Origin: Gautieria morchelliformis
Taxonomy: Eukaryota; Basidiomycota; Agaricomycetes; Gomphales; Gomphaceae
Length of the DNA: 64,000 nt
Reading direction: 5' to 3'
Assembly (NCBI GenBank): GCA_015179125.1
Contig: WHVA01000244.1
Location: forward strand, 94,331-158,330
Shown: one piece after another, positions 11,133 to 21,399 of the stretch
Numbering within the stretch: the first letter of the stretch is position 1
Layout of the letters: each line of letters opens with the position of its first letter
Notes under the pieces: model-generated
Database searches by the model: none
Seen by the model: the letters and a program-made list of their open reading frames with translations, nothing else
Told to the model about the DNA's origin: nothing
Translations under genes and position numbers: made by a program

Positions 11133-11315
11133 TTTTTAATATCCACTTCTCTTGATATGGTTTATGTGTTTGACTTCATTTTACTTGATGCAAATTGATT
11201 ACTTTGGTTTTCCCCAATGTACTTGACCTTACTGATATGTTAGACTTACTGATGCATTTGACCCTACCGAGGCGCTTGACCTACACCCCCGCGCGAAGCG
11301 CGGGTACCCACCTAG
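11133..11315 (+). mobile_element. Helitron 3' terminus (hairpin and CTAG)
   Basis: The tail contains repeated TTGACCTTACTGAT-type units and then a 17-nt hairpin at 11288-11304 (CCCGCGC-GAA-GCGCGGG), seven bases of TACCCAC and the terminal CTAG at 11312-11315 followed by T. This is the canonical Helitron 3' end (hairpin about 10 nt before CTRR, host T after). The last 100 bp or so recur at five other places in the window. Confidence 0.92.
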
Positions 11316-11379
11316 TTACACTATGTGAAAGCGGCTCGGTGGGAGGTTGTGGGCGCCGCTGACAAATAATATTACATAA

Positions 11380-11520
11380 AAATTAGGTCAGCGGCGAGCG
11401 GCGCAGCCGCGAGCAATGAACGCTGCGCAGCAGCGTCCGCGGTCACGTGACCCGTTCGCGCGTGGTCCGTGCACGACACGCGCGCGCGGTATATAAAGGC
11501 AGTTCGGTAGGGTGGAACGC
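11380..11520 (+). promoter_or_regulatory. GC-rich promoter-like cassette of U1
   Basis: The block has a repeated GCGGCGCAGCCGCGAGC motif, the perfect palindrome GGTCACGTGACC (11441-11452), the conserved GTGGTCCGTGCACGAC and a TATATAAA box at 11490. A long pyrimidine-rich CTGT/CTCT tract follows. The same order recurs at about 14820-15000, 19810-19975 and 21470-21590. Confidence 0.6.
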
Positions 11521-11929
11521 CAGGAATCTGCCCGACCGGCAATTCCTCTCTCTACTGTCTGCTCTGTCTGCTGTGTGCTCACTGCTTTGTCTGCTCTCTG
11601 CTGTGTCTGTGCTGTCTGCTGTCTGCTGTGCTCTCTGGTGTCTCCTCTTTAGCTGGCTGGCTGTGTATTGCTTTGGTTGGCTGGCAGTCTATTGCTTTGT
11701 TTGGCTGGCTATCTATTGGCTTGGCTGGCTTTCTGTTGGTAGGTAATATCTCTTTTTTAATGCATTCCCATGTATTTTATTTTATTTGTGTTTGTAATTT
11801 TATTCATTCCATTTGGTTTTTGATCATATTGTATTGTCACATGTGCTTTATATTTTTGTGGATGTTTTCGAAAATAGATTTAAATAAAATCCCAAGACTG
11901 TGCTGAAAAAAAGTATTTTTATATATATA

Positions 11930-12450
11930 TTTTTCAGGTTTTTTTTGAAAATTGACATTGATAAGTTTACTCTAAAATTAATGACAATAGGTTCTACTTT
12001 TAAATGTGGTTTGTTTTGTTGTTTTATTTACTGTAAAGCTGCCAGGCACTCCTTCTCTGGCTATACTGGTGGCTGGCGTACTATGGCTTTGCCTGGGCTC
12101 TGGGTTTCTCTGTCAGTCTCTGGGCTTCTCTACGCATTAATAACAGCTTCTGCTTCAATGTACTGTACTTTTTTGGCATTTTTTCACAAATAGATGTCAA
12201 TAAATTATCCTGACTTTGTGAAAATTGACAACAGCTCCATACAGTGCATTTTTTGACATTTTTTGAAAAATAGATAATCTTGACTCTGCTAAAATTAATA
12301 ACAGCTTCAGCTTACATGTACTGGACATTTTCTTGACATTTTTTCGAAAAATAGATAATCCTGACTTTGCTAAAATTAATGACAGCAGCTGCTTAAATAT
12401 GGTTTCCTTGACTATTTTATTTATGTCTGTATATGTCACAAAATAGATAT
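11930..12450 (+). repeat. AT-rich 80-90 bp tandem repeats
   Basis: Several divergent units share the core TTTTTTGACATTTTTTCGAA, then AATAGAT, TATCCTGACTTTGCTAAAATTAAT and CAGCTGCTTAAATGT. The same repeats fill about 15380-15930, 16500-16960, 20110-20600 and 21800-22200, always between the promoter cassette and the minisatellite. Confidence 0.75.
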
Positions 12451-12529
12451 TGATACATGTCCCTGAGTTTGCTAAAAGTTAATAAGTAGTATCAGCCTCT
12501 GCTTGCTTCACTTTGAGGCCCTTGGGGAT

Positions 12530-13865
12530 ATGCTACACATGCCATTGGGACATGCTATGCATGCTATACTTGAGGCGCATGCTACACACACTATGCATGG
12601 GGACACGCATGTTATGCGTGGGGACACACACACTATGCTTGGGGACACACATTCTATGAGTGGAGACACTCATGTTATGCATGGAGACACAAATGTGATG
12701 CGTGGGGACACGCACGCTATGCATGGGGACACGCACACTATGCATGGAGACATGCATGTTATGCGTGGGGACACGCACACTATGCTTGGGGACATGCACG
12801 CTATGCTTGGGGACACGCACGCTATGCTTGGGTACACGCACGCTATGCTTGGGGACACGCACGCTATGCTTGGGTACACGCACGCTATGCTTGGGGACAT
12901 GCACGCTATGCTTGGGACACGCATTCTATGTGTGGAGACACTCATGTTATGCATGGAGACACGAATGTTATACGTGGGGACATGCTCGCTATGCTTGGGG
13001 ACATGCACGCTATGCGTGGAGACATGCATGTTATGCGTGGAGACATGCATGTTATGCGTGGGGACATGCACGCTATGCTTGGGGACACACACGCTATGCT
13101 TAGGGACACGCATTCTATGTGTGGAGACACGAATGTTATGCGTGGGGACATGCACGCTATGCTTGGGGACATGCACGCTATGCATGGAGACACGCATGTT
13201 ATGCGTGGAGACATGCATGTTATGCGTGGGGACATGCATGCTATGCTTGGGGACACCCATGTTATGCATGGAGACACGCATGTTATACGTGGGGACAAGC
13301 ATGCTATGCATGGGGACACACACGCTATGCTTGGGGACACCCATGTTATGCGTGGAGACATGCATGTTATGCATGGGGACAAGCATGCTATGCATGGGGA
13401 CACACATGCTATGCATGGGTGCACCCTATGCATGGGGATGTGCACACTATATGTGGGGACACACTATGCTTGGGGGACACGGTACAAGCAAGGGACACAC
13501 TACAGGGGAAAACATTACAAACAAGGGACATTCTACACATGCTATACTTGGGGGACACACTACAAACAAAGGACATGCTATGCACACTACACTTGGGGAC
13601 ATGTTATGCATTGGGGACACACTTTGCACACTATACTTGAGGGAGATGCTACGCATGTGGGACACGCCATGCACACTGTACTAGGGGACATGCTACATGT
13701 AGAGACACACTATGCATGGAGGACATGCTACGCACACTATACTTGGGGACATGTTATGTGTGGGGTCATGTTACAAACCAGGGACACAATAAGCATGCTA
13801 TATTCAAGGCTATGCATGGAGGACATGCTATGCACACTATACTTGGGCACATGCAGACATGTGTA
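12530..13865 (+). repeat. 21-bp minisatellite (about 45 units, then looser units)
   Basis: Unit GGGGACACGCACGCTATGCTT with variants in which CG alternates with TG (ACACGCACGC or ACATGCATGC). Up to about 13430 the period is 21 bp; after that the units become irregular (GGGGACACACTA, TATACTTGGGG). Because 21 is a multiple of three and the unit has no stop in most frames, it opens long Met/His/Gly or Cys/Leu/Gly frames on both strands. I do not regard these as genes. Confidence 0.9.
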
Positions 13866-13868
13866 GAG

Positions 13869-13998
13869 ACATTACCTATCTTGATGTGTTACTTATAGCT
13901 ACTTTCAATTGCAATGAGATGTGTTTTACTTATCCCAAGTTTGATTTACCTAATGCATTTGACCTACACCTCCATGTGAAGCATGGGTATCCACCTAG
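13869..13998 (+). mobile_element. Worn internal Helitron 3' tail in U1
   Basis: CATTACCTATCTTGATGTG, then TTGACTTAT/TTGACC units and a decayed hairpin (CATGTGAAGCATGGG) precede CCACCTAG. All hairpin CpGs of the good copies read TG or CA here. The 3' neighbour is AGG plus LTR fragment, not T. Confidence 0.7.
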
Positions 13999-14000
13999 AG

Positions 14001-14538
14001 GTAAGGGTTCAAGAATCGAGTTAAGTTGGATATCAGAAATCGAGTTGGAAGGCAGAGGTCAGAGAGACAGAGGCCTTGCAAGTACTCGCTGTGCTAAGAA
14101 CAGGAAACAGCGCAAAGGGAGTCACATATCAAAGTCAATTATCTGATTGCAGAACAGAGGCATACATGACTGGGTTTTATACAAAGTGCTGAGACAACAT
14201 GTCAGAAGGTAGAGGTAAGCAATTCTGGTGCGAGCAAAAGTAACCAGGATGATTGGAGTAAGTAACTAATATGGAACAAGAGGAACTACAAGGGGGTGCT
14301 GGGTAGAACTAAGAACAATATGCATGTAGGTCTAATTGATAGTGGAACAAATGGAACTCCTGATGCTCCAGACTTGCTGCTAAGGGTTAAGTAGGGAAGG
14401 CTGGTGAATAGAGTCAAAAGGGGAAGTATGTGAATAGTAAAGAACAAGGGGATCAAAAGGTCAAAGTGTGGACATTGCGGAATAGAGCCAGAGGAGGCAT
14501 GGAGGTACCAGAGTTGGTCAAGCAGCATGATCATAACA
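14001..14538 (+). mobile_element. LTR fragment, family E (5' truncated)
   Basis: From GTAAGGGTTCAAG to CATAACA the sequence matches the right part of the 690-bp family-E LTR at 31521-32214. It is nearly the same as 18994-19552, and both begin at the same point right after a worn Helitron CTAG, so the two were copied together. Confidence 0.7.
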
Positions 14539-15984
14539 TTACCTACCTTGATGTGTTACTTAGAGCTACTTTCAATCAATAAGATGTGTTTTACTTATCT
14601 GAAAGAAATTTTCTTATTCGAATGTGTTTGACTTATCCCAAGTTTGATTCACCCAATGTGTTTGACCTTGCTGATGCGTTTGACCTTACTGAGGCGTTTG
14701 ACTTGCACCCCTGCGCGAAGCGCGGGTATCCACCTAGTTCCTATAGGTGAAAGTAGCACGGTGGGAGGTTGTGGGCGCGCTTACAAATAATATTACGTAA
14801 AGCTTATGTCAGCGGCCAGCGGCGCAGCCGCGAGCACCAACGCTGCGCAGCGGTCACGTGACCGGCAGACCGGCGTGAACCTGGAGCGCGAGCGGCGCAG
14901 CCGCGAGCATGAACGCTGAGCAGCGGTCACGTGACCCGTTCGCGAACAGCGTACGAGCATGGTCCGTGCACGACGCGCGCGCGGTATAAAGGCCGCACGG
15001 TAAGGAGGGAACACTAGGAACCTGCCCAACCGGCGATTCCTCTTTCTGCTGTGTGCTCTGTCTGCTGTCCCCTCTGTGTGCTGGCTGCTCTGTGTGCTGT
15101 CTGCTCTGTGTGCTGTCTCCTCCTGTAGCTGGCTGGCTGTCTATTGCTTTGGCTGGCTGGCTATCTATTGGCTTGGCTGGCTTTCTATTGCTAGGTAATA
15201 TCTTTTTTAATGCATTGCCATGTATTTTATTTTATTTGTGTTGGTAATTTTATTAGTTCCTTTTTTTCTCATCATATAGTATTGTCACATTTGCATTATA
15301 TTTTGTGATCTTTTCAAAAATAGATTTAAATAACATCCAAAGACTGCAGAAAAAAATGTATTTTAATATCAATATTTTTCAGGTTTTTTTCGAAAATTGA
15401 CATCAATAAGTTTCCTCTAAAATCAATGACAATAGATTCTGCTTTTAAATGTGGTTTGTTTTATTGTTTTATTTACTGTAAAGCTGCTTACCAGGCACTC
15501 CTCTCTGGCTATACTGGTGGCTGGCTTACTATGGGCTCTGGGTTTCTCTGTCAGTCTCTGGGCTTCTCTGGCTTTGGCTGGGCATTAATAACAGCTTCTG
15601 GTTCAATGTACTGTACTTTTTTGACATTTTTTCGCAGATAGATGTCAATAAATTATCCTGACTTTATGAAAATTGACAACAGCTCCAGCTTAAATGTACA
15701 GTGCATTTTTTTGACATTTTTCGAAAAATAGATAATCTTGACTCTGCTAAAAATTAATAACAACTTCAGCTTAAATGTACTGGACATTGGTTTTGACATT
15801 TTTCAAAAAATAGATAATCCTGACTTTGCTAAAATTAATGACAGCAGCTGCTTAAATATGGCTTCCTTTACTATTTGTCTGTATATGTCACAAAATAGAT
15901 ATTGATACATGTCCCTGAGTTTGAGAAAAGTAAATGATAAGTAACAGCCTCTGCTTGCTTCACTTTGAAGCCCTTGGGGATATG

Positions 15985-16350
15985 CTACACATGCCATTGG
16001 GACATGCTATGCATGGGGACAGGCATGTTATGCATGGAGACACATATGTTATGCGTGGAGACATGCATGTTATGCATGGGGACACGCATGGTATGTGTGG
16101 AGACATGCATGTTATGCATGGGGACAAGCATGTTATGAGTGGAGACATGCATGTTATGCATGGGGACAAGCATGCTATGCGTGGGGACACGCATGCTATG
16201 CTTGGAGACATGCATGTTATGCATGGGGACATGTATGCTATGCGTGGGGACACGCATGCTATGCTTGGAGACACACATGTTATGCATGGGGACACATATG
16301 CTATGCATGGGGACATGCATGCATGTGGGGACACACTATTCTTGGGGACA
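15985..16350 (+). repeat. Minisatellite block 2 (21-bp type)
   Basis: About 17 units of GGGGACATGCATGTTATGCAT type, the same family as at 12530 but richer in TG. Flanked by the same ATGCCATTGGGACATGCTATGCATG lead-in that precedes block 1. Confidence 0.85.
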
Positions 16351-17029
16351 GACAGGTATCCCACTGAAATGTATTTTAATTTTTTTATTTGGAATTTTAT
16401 TATTTTTCACTTTATAATTTTGTGAAATTTTTTGAAAATAGATTTAAATAATCCCAAGGCTTTGCTGAAAGAAATGTATTTTAATATAGATATTTTTCAG
16501 GCTTTTTTCGAAAATAGACATCAATAAGTTCCCTCTAAAATTAATGAGATTCTGCTTTTAAATGTGGTTTGTTTTATTGTTTTATTTACTGTAAAGCCAC
16601 TTACCAGCCACTCCTCTCTGGCTATACTGGTGGCTGGCTTACTATGGCTTTGGCTGGGCTCTGGGTTTCTCTGTCAGTCTCAGGGCTTCTCTGGCTTTGG
16701 CTGGGCATTAATAACAGCCTCTGCTTCAATGTACTGTACTTTTTTGACATTTATTCGCAGATAGATGTCAATAAATTATCCTGACTTTGTGAAAATTGTC
16801 AGCTTAAATGTACAGTGCATTTTTTTGACATTTTTCAAAAATAGATAATCTTGACTCTGCTAAAATTAATAACAACTTCAGCTTAAATGTACTGGACATT
16901 TATTTTGACATTTTTTGAAAAATAGATATTGATACATGTCCCTGAGTTTGCGAAAAGTTAATGATAAGTAACAGCCCCTGCTCGCTTCACTTTGAAGCCC
17001 TTGGGGATATGCTACACATGCCATTGGGA

Positions 17030-17690
17030 CATGCTATGCATGCTATACTTGAGGGGCATGCTACACACACTAACATGCATGCTATGCATGGGGATGTGCA
17101 CACTATATGTGGGGACACACTATGCTTGGGGGACACAGTACAAACATGGGACACACTACAGGGGAAAACACTACAAACAAGGGACATTCTACACATGCTA
17201 TACTTGGGGGACACGCTACAAACAAAGGACATGCTATGCACACTATACTTGGGGGACATGTTATGCATTGGGGACACACTTTGCACACTATACTTGAGGG
17301 AGATGCTACACACACTACATGTAGGGACATGCTACACATGTGGACACACTATGCATGGGGGACACACATGCTATAGTTTAGGGACACACTATGTTTGGGC
17401 ACATGCTACAAACCAGGGACATGCTACACACAAAATACTTGAGGGACATGTTATGCATGTGGGACATGCCATGCACACTGTACTGCATGTGGGGACACAC
17501 TACATATGGAGACATGCTACATGTGGAGACACACTACGCACACTATGCTTGGGGACACACTACGTGTGGGGACATGCCACATGTGAGGACATGCTCCATG
17601 TGAGGATGCAATACGTGTGAGGACAGATAAAGTGTGATGACACACTACAGGCAAGGACACACTACATGTGAGGTAGGGGATATGAGACAT
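17030..17690 (+). repeat. Minisatellite block 3 (irregular units)
   Basis: Units of GGGGACACACTAC, CATGCTATACTTGGG and similar, matching the irregular half of block 1 (13430-13860). The order of variants is shared with block 1, so the two are copies rather than independent arrays. Confidence 0.8.
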
Positions 17691-17715
17691 GGGAGAAATG
17701 TGGAGAGTCATTACC

Positions 17716-18205
17716 TGTTATGTATCAGGTTTGGATCTAAAGGGACTGCAGCTTCAACTTATATGTTGCACCCCCAACTATCATCCTAAGTATTTTTGAG
17801 ATCTGAGATTGGAAGTTGGAAGAGGTTGAGTATTGTAACTGAAGTAGTAAGGGTTCAAGAATTGAGTTAAGTTGGATATCAGAAATCAAGTTGGAAGGCA
17901 GAGGTCAGAGAGACAGAGGCCTTGCAAGTACTTGCTGTGGTAAGAACAAGAAACAGTGCAAAGGGAGTCACATATCAAAGTCAATTATGTGATTGCAGAA
18001 CAGAGGCACACATGACTGGGTTTTATACAAAGAGCTGAGACAACATGTCAGAAGGTAGAGGTAAGCAATTCCAGTGCAAGCAAAAGTAACTAGGATAAAT
18101 GGAGTAAGTAACTAATACGGAACAAGAGGAACTACAAGGGGGTGCCGGGTAGAACTAAGAACAATCAATAGGCAAAAGAACAAGGGGAATGTGGGTCTAA
18201 TTGAT
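17716..18205 (+). mobile_element. LTR fragment, family E (3' truncated)
   Basis: Starts TGTTATGTATCAGG and follows the family-E LTR until it is cut by another copy at 18206. Part of its middle matches 14001-14300. Confidence 0.65.
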
Positions 18206-18861
18206 TGTTACATATTGGAATTCCCAGAGGTCGGAACTGGAAAGGACAACGGCTTCAACTTATGTGTTGCGCCCCTGATGAACTAGGCAGAAGTCGGGAA
18301 CAGAGTACTGAGAGTCAAGGTTCGAGGGCCGGAGAACAAAGGTCGGAAGAGGCGGAGGACAGAGGGTCGAGAGCGGAAGGAGACAAGACTAGCAAAACTC
18401 GCTGTGCTAAGAACAGGAGACAGTGCCAAGGGAATCACATATCGAAGTTGATTATCTGATTGCAGGAATGGAGACATACATGAGGGGGTTTTATACAAAG
18501 AGCTGAAGCAACAGGTAATGGTATGGTACTAAGCAAATTCTGGAGAGTGCAGGAATCGGATAGACATACGGGGCAAGTAACTAATGTGGAACAATGGGAT
18601 GACAACGGGGGTGCAGGGTAGGGTAAGTACAATGGGAAAGAACAAGGCAAGTATGTACAATAGGCCTCGGAAGAAACGGAATTACGGAAATGGTATCTTG
18701 CTGTGTTCAGTGTTGAGTACGGGGGCCGGTATCTGGAGGTGGCCAGGGGTACTGAAATCACAAGGGTCGAGGTAGAGGGTTGCAGATGGTGCGGATGTTG
18801 TGGAATAGAGTTGGAGGAGGTGTGGAGGTACTGGAGTTGGTCAACCAGTATGGTCATAACA
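18206..18861 (+). mobile_element. Family E LTR, nearly complete
   Basis: Runs from TGTTACATATTGG to GGTCATAACA, about 656 bp, with TGTTA..TAACA ends, the expected TG..CA. Aligns with 31521-32214 throughout. Confidence 0.7.
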
Positions 18862-18991
18862 TTACCTACCTTGGAATGTGTTTGACTTATCCCAAGTTTG
18901 ATTCACCCAATGCGTTTGACCTTGCTGATGCATTTGACCTTACCGAGGTGTTTGACCTATACCCCTGTGTGAAGCATGGGTATCCACCTAG
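18862..18991 (+). mobile_element. Worn internal Helitron 3' tail in U2
   Basis: TTACCTACCTTGGAATGTGTTTGAC, TTGACC units and hairpin remnant CTGTGTGAAGCATGGG, then CCACCTAG at 18988-18991. It parallels 13869-13998, including the junction to the E fragment that follows. Confidence 0.7.
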
Positions 18992-18993
18992 AG

Positions 18994-19552
18994 GTAAGGG
19001 TTCAAGAATTGAGTTAAGTTGGATATCAGAAATCGAGTTGGAAGGCAGAGGTCAGAGAGACAGAGGCCTTGCAAGTACTCGCTGTGCTAAGAACAGGAAA
19101 CAGCGCAAAGGGAGTCACACATCAAAGTCAATTATCTGATTGCAGAACAGAGGCACACATGACTGGGTTTTATACAAAGAGCTGAGACAACATGTCAGAA
19201 GGTAGAGGTAAGCAATTCCAGTGCAAGCAAACGTAACTAGGATAAATGGAGTAAGTAACTAATACGGAACAAGAGGAACTACAAGGGGGTGCCGGATAGA
19301 ACTAAGAACAATCAATAGGCAAAAGAACAAGGGGAATGTGGGTCTAATTGATAGTGGAACAAATGGATCTCCTGATGCTCCGGACTTGCTATGCTAAGGG
19401 TCAAGTAGGGAAGGCCGGTGAATAGAGTCAAAAGGGGAAGTATGTGAATGGTAAAGAACAAGGGGATCAAAAGGTCAAAGTGTGGACGTTGCGGAATTTA
19501 GCCAGAGGAGGCATGGAGGTACCAGAGTTGGTCAAGCAGCATGGTCATAACA
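18994..19552 (+). mobile_element. LTR fragment, family E (5' truncated, second copy)
   Basis: Near-duplicate of 14001-14538 with the same truncated start (GTAAGGGTTCAAGAA) and end (CATAACA). Confidence 0.7.
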
Positions 19553-20614
19553 TTACCTACCTTGATGTGTTACCTAGAGCTACTTTCAATCAATAAGATG
19601 TGTTTTACTTATCTGAAAGAAATTATCTTATCCGAATGTGTTTGACTTATCCCAAGTTTGATTTACCCAAGGCATTTGACCTTGCTGATGCGTTTGACCT
19701 TACCGAGGCGTTTGACTTGCACCCCCGCGCGAAGCGCGGGTATCCACCTAGTCTAAGAGTGAAACGGGGGCAGTGGGTTGTGGGCGCCGCTGACTAATAA
19801 TGTTACGTAAAAATTAGGTCAGCGGCGCAGCCGCGAGCCCTAGGTCCAGGCCCAGGCCAGACCATTGACGCTGCGCAGCAGCGTCCCAGGTCACGTGACT
19901 GGTTCGCGTTCATCGCGACCATACGCGAGGGTGGTCCGTGCACGACCCTTCGCTCAGTATAAAGAGAGCGATGCTGCAGCACCGCACTCCCCACTGGTGT
20001 CTTCCTGTGTTCTGGCTGTACTGCTGGGCTTACTATTGCTTTGGCTGGGCTCTGGGTGTCTTTGTGTGTGTCTCTGGGTGTCTCTGGGCTTCTCTGGCTG
20101 TGAATTGACACCAGCTTCTGCTTCAATGTCCTGTATATTTTTTTGATATTTTTTCGCAAATACATATTAATAAGCCTAACTTATTAATAGCCAACTTAAT
20201 TATCCTGTACATTTTTTTGATATTTTTTCGCAAATAGACATCAATAAATCTAACTTGCTAACCTTAATCACTGCCAACTTAAATATCCTGTACATTTTTT
20301 TGATATTTTTTCGCAAGTAGATATCAATAACTTATTCTGACTTGGCTAAAGTTAATAACAACTTCTGTTTTAATGTAGTGTGTTTTCTTTTTATCTTTTT
20401 TTGAAAAATAAATATAGATATCAATGAATTATCCTGACTTTGCTAAACTTAGTACCAGCTTCAGCTTAAATGTAGTGTACATTTTTTTGACATTTTTTTA
20501 AAAGGTAGATATCAATAAATTATCCTGACTTTGCTAAAATTAATGACAACAGCTGCTTAAATGTGGTTTCTTTTTCTATTGTATATATGTCACAAAATAG
20601 ATACTGATACATGT

Positions 20615-20930
20615 CCCTGATATGTGTGAGGACACGTTACGTTTGGGGACATGCTACCTGTGAGGACACGTTACGTGTGGGGACATGCTACCTGTGAGGA
20701 CACATTACGTGTGGGGACACACTGCCTGTGAGGACACGCTACCTGTGAGGACACTCTACCTGTGAGGACACGCTACCTGTGAGGACACGCTACCTGTGGG
20801 GACATGCTACCTGTGAAGACACGTTACGTATGGGGACACGCTACCTGTGAGGACATGCTACCTGTGGGGACATGCTACCTGTGAAGACACGTTACGTATG
20901 GGGACACGCTACGTGTGAGGCCATGCTATC
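20615..20930 (+). repeat. Minisatellite of U3, 19-20 bp type
   Basis: Units alternate GTGAGGACACGCTACCT and GTGGGGACATGCTACCT or TTACGT. A related array lies at about 22220-22595 in U4. It is a distinct subfamily from the 21-bp arrays of U1 and U2. Confidence 0.8.
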
Positions 20931-20936
20931 CAACTG

Positions 20937-21250
20937 CACTTTGGGTCTTCCCCCGTTTCTGATTTTGGTATTGTTTCTGGTTCTGTGAGAGTGTCACCGG
21001 AGGATCAGCTGGCATATTGATATAACCACATTGTCAACATTCAGGATCCCCAAGATCACTATTGGATCTATTTCACAATGCACAAGCTTTGAAACCTGTG
21101 GATTATGACAATAGGCGCAATCTTATAATCTCTGATGATTCAGTCAAGACCATTACCACTTTCATGTCTAGAGTCGCTGGGAAGGCCATCCCAGAGGTCA
21201 AGAGGGAGGTCTGCATGTTTGGCTGTTCCAGGGGGCATACATGATTCATG
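20937..21250 (+). other. Unique cargo segment of U3, possible captured gene fragment
   Basis: Shared with 22597-22920 in U4 at high identity and otherwise unique in the window. In U4 a frame reads VSGSVRVSPEDQLAYRYNHI and continues to WIYFTMHKL before a stop; in U3 the Arg codon CGA of that frame is TGA. I do not recognise the protein. Confidence 0.5.
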
Positions 21251-21399
21251 ATAATATATGAACAGGGATATAATTTGCATGATGCTTTTTATTTGCCACA
21301 ATGCACTTGACCTTACTGATGGGTTTGACCTTACTGATGGGTTTGACCTTACTGATGGGTTTGACCTACACCCCCGCGCTTCGCCGGGTACCCACCTAG

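Larger units (their letters stand above)
11316..14737 (+). mobile_element. Tandem Helitron unit U1 (non-autonomous)
   Basis: The unit starts directly after the CTAG of the autonomous element (TTACACTATGTGAAAGCGG) and ends at CTAG 14734-14737 with a GCGCGAAGCGC hairpin before it. In order it holds a GC-rich 5' block with TATA box, a CT-rich tract, AT-rich 80-90 bp repeats (about 11930-12450), a 21-bp minisatellite (about 12530-13860), a worn internal Helitron tail ending in CTAG at 13995-13998, a truncated LTR (14001-14538) and the final tail. No protein gene is present; long open frames in it come from the minisatellite. Confidence 0.82.
14738..19751 (+). mobile_element. Tandem Helitron unit U2 (non-autonomous, composite)
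   Basis: It begins TTCCTATAGGTGAAAGTAGC right after the U1 CTAG and ends in hairpin CCCGCGCGAAGCGCGGG plus CTAG (19748-19751). It contains the GC-rich promoter cassette (two CACGTG palindromes, 14852-14863 and 14925-14936; TATAAA at 14985), AT-rich repeats twice (15380-15930 and 16500-16960), two minisatellite blocks (about 15985-16350 and 17030-17690), three family-E LTR pieces and a worn internal tail. The doubled order suggests an internal duplication of the repeat-plus-minisatellite part. Confidence 0.8.
19752..21399 (+). mobile_element. Tandem Helitron unit U3 (non-autonomous)
   Basis: Starts TCTAAGAGTGAAACGGGGG immediately after CTAG, the expected 5' TC of a Helitron, and ends at CTAG 21396-21399. 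Order: promoter cassette (palindrome 19889-19900 with one mismatch, TATAAA 19958), CT/GT-rich tract, AT-rich repeats (20110-20600), a short minisatellite (about 20615-20930), a roughly 310-bp unique segment (20937-21250), three TTGACCTTACTGATGGG repeats and a hairpin of altered sequence (CCCGCGCTTCGCCGGG). Length 1648 bp. Confidence 0.85.

Noticed and set aside
12530..13865. CRISPR-like array
   Set aside because: Units abut with no unique spacers, the organism is a fungus, and the unit is far too short for repeat plus spacer.
12503..13866. Several open frames of 120-390 codons on both strands (Met/His/Gly/Asp or Cys/Leu/Gly repeats)
   Set aside because: They are translations of the 21-bp minisatellite, whose period keeps most frames open; no start context, splice structure or domain supports them.
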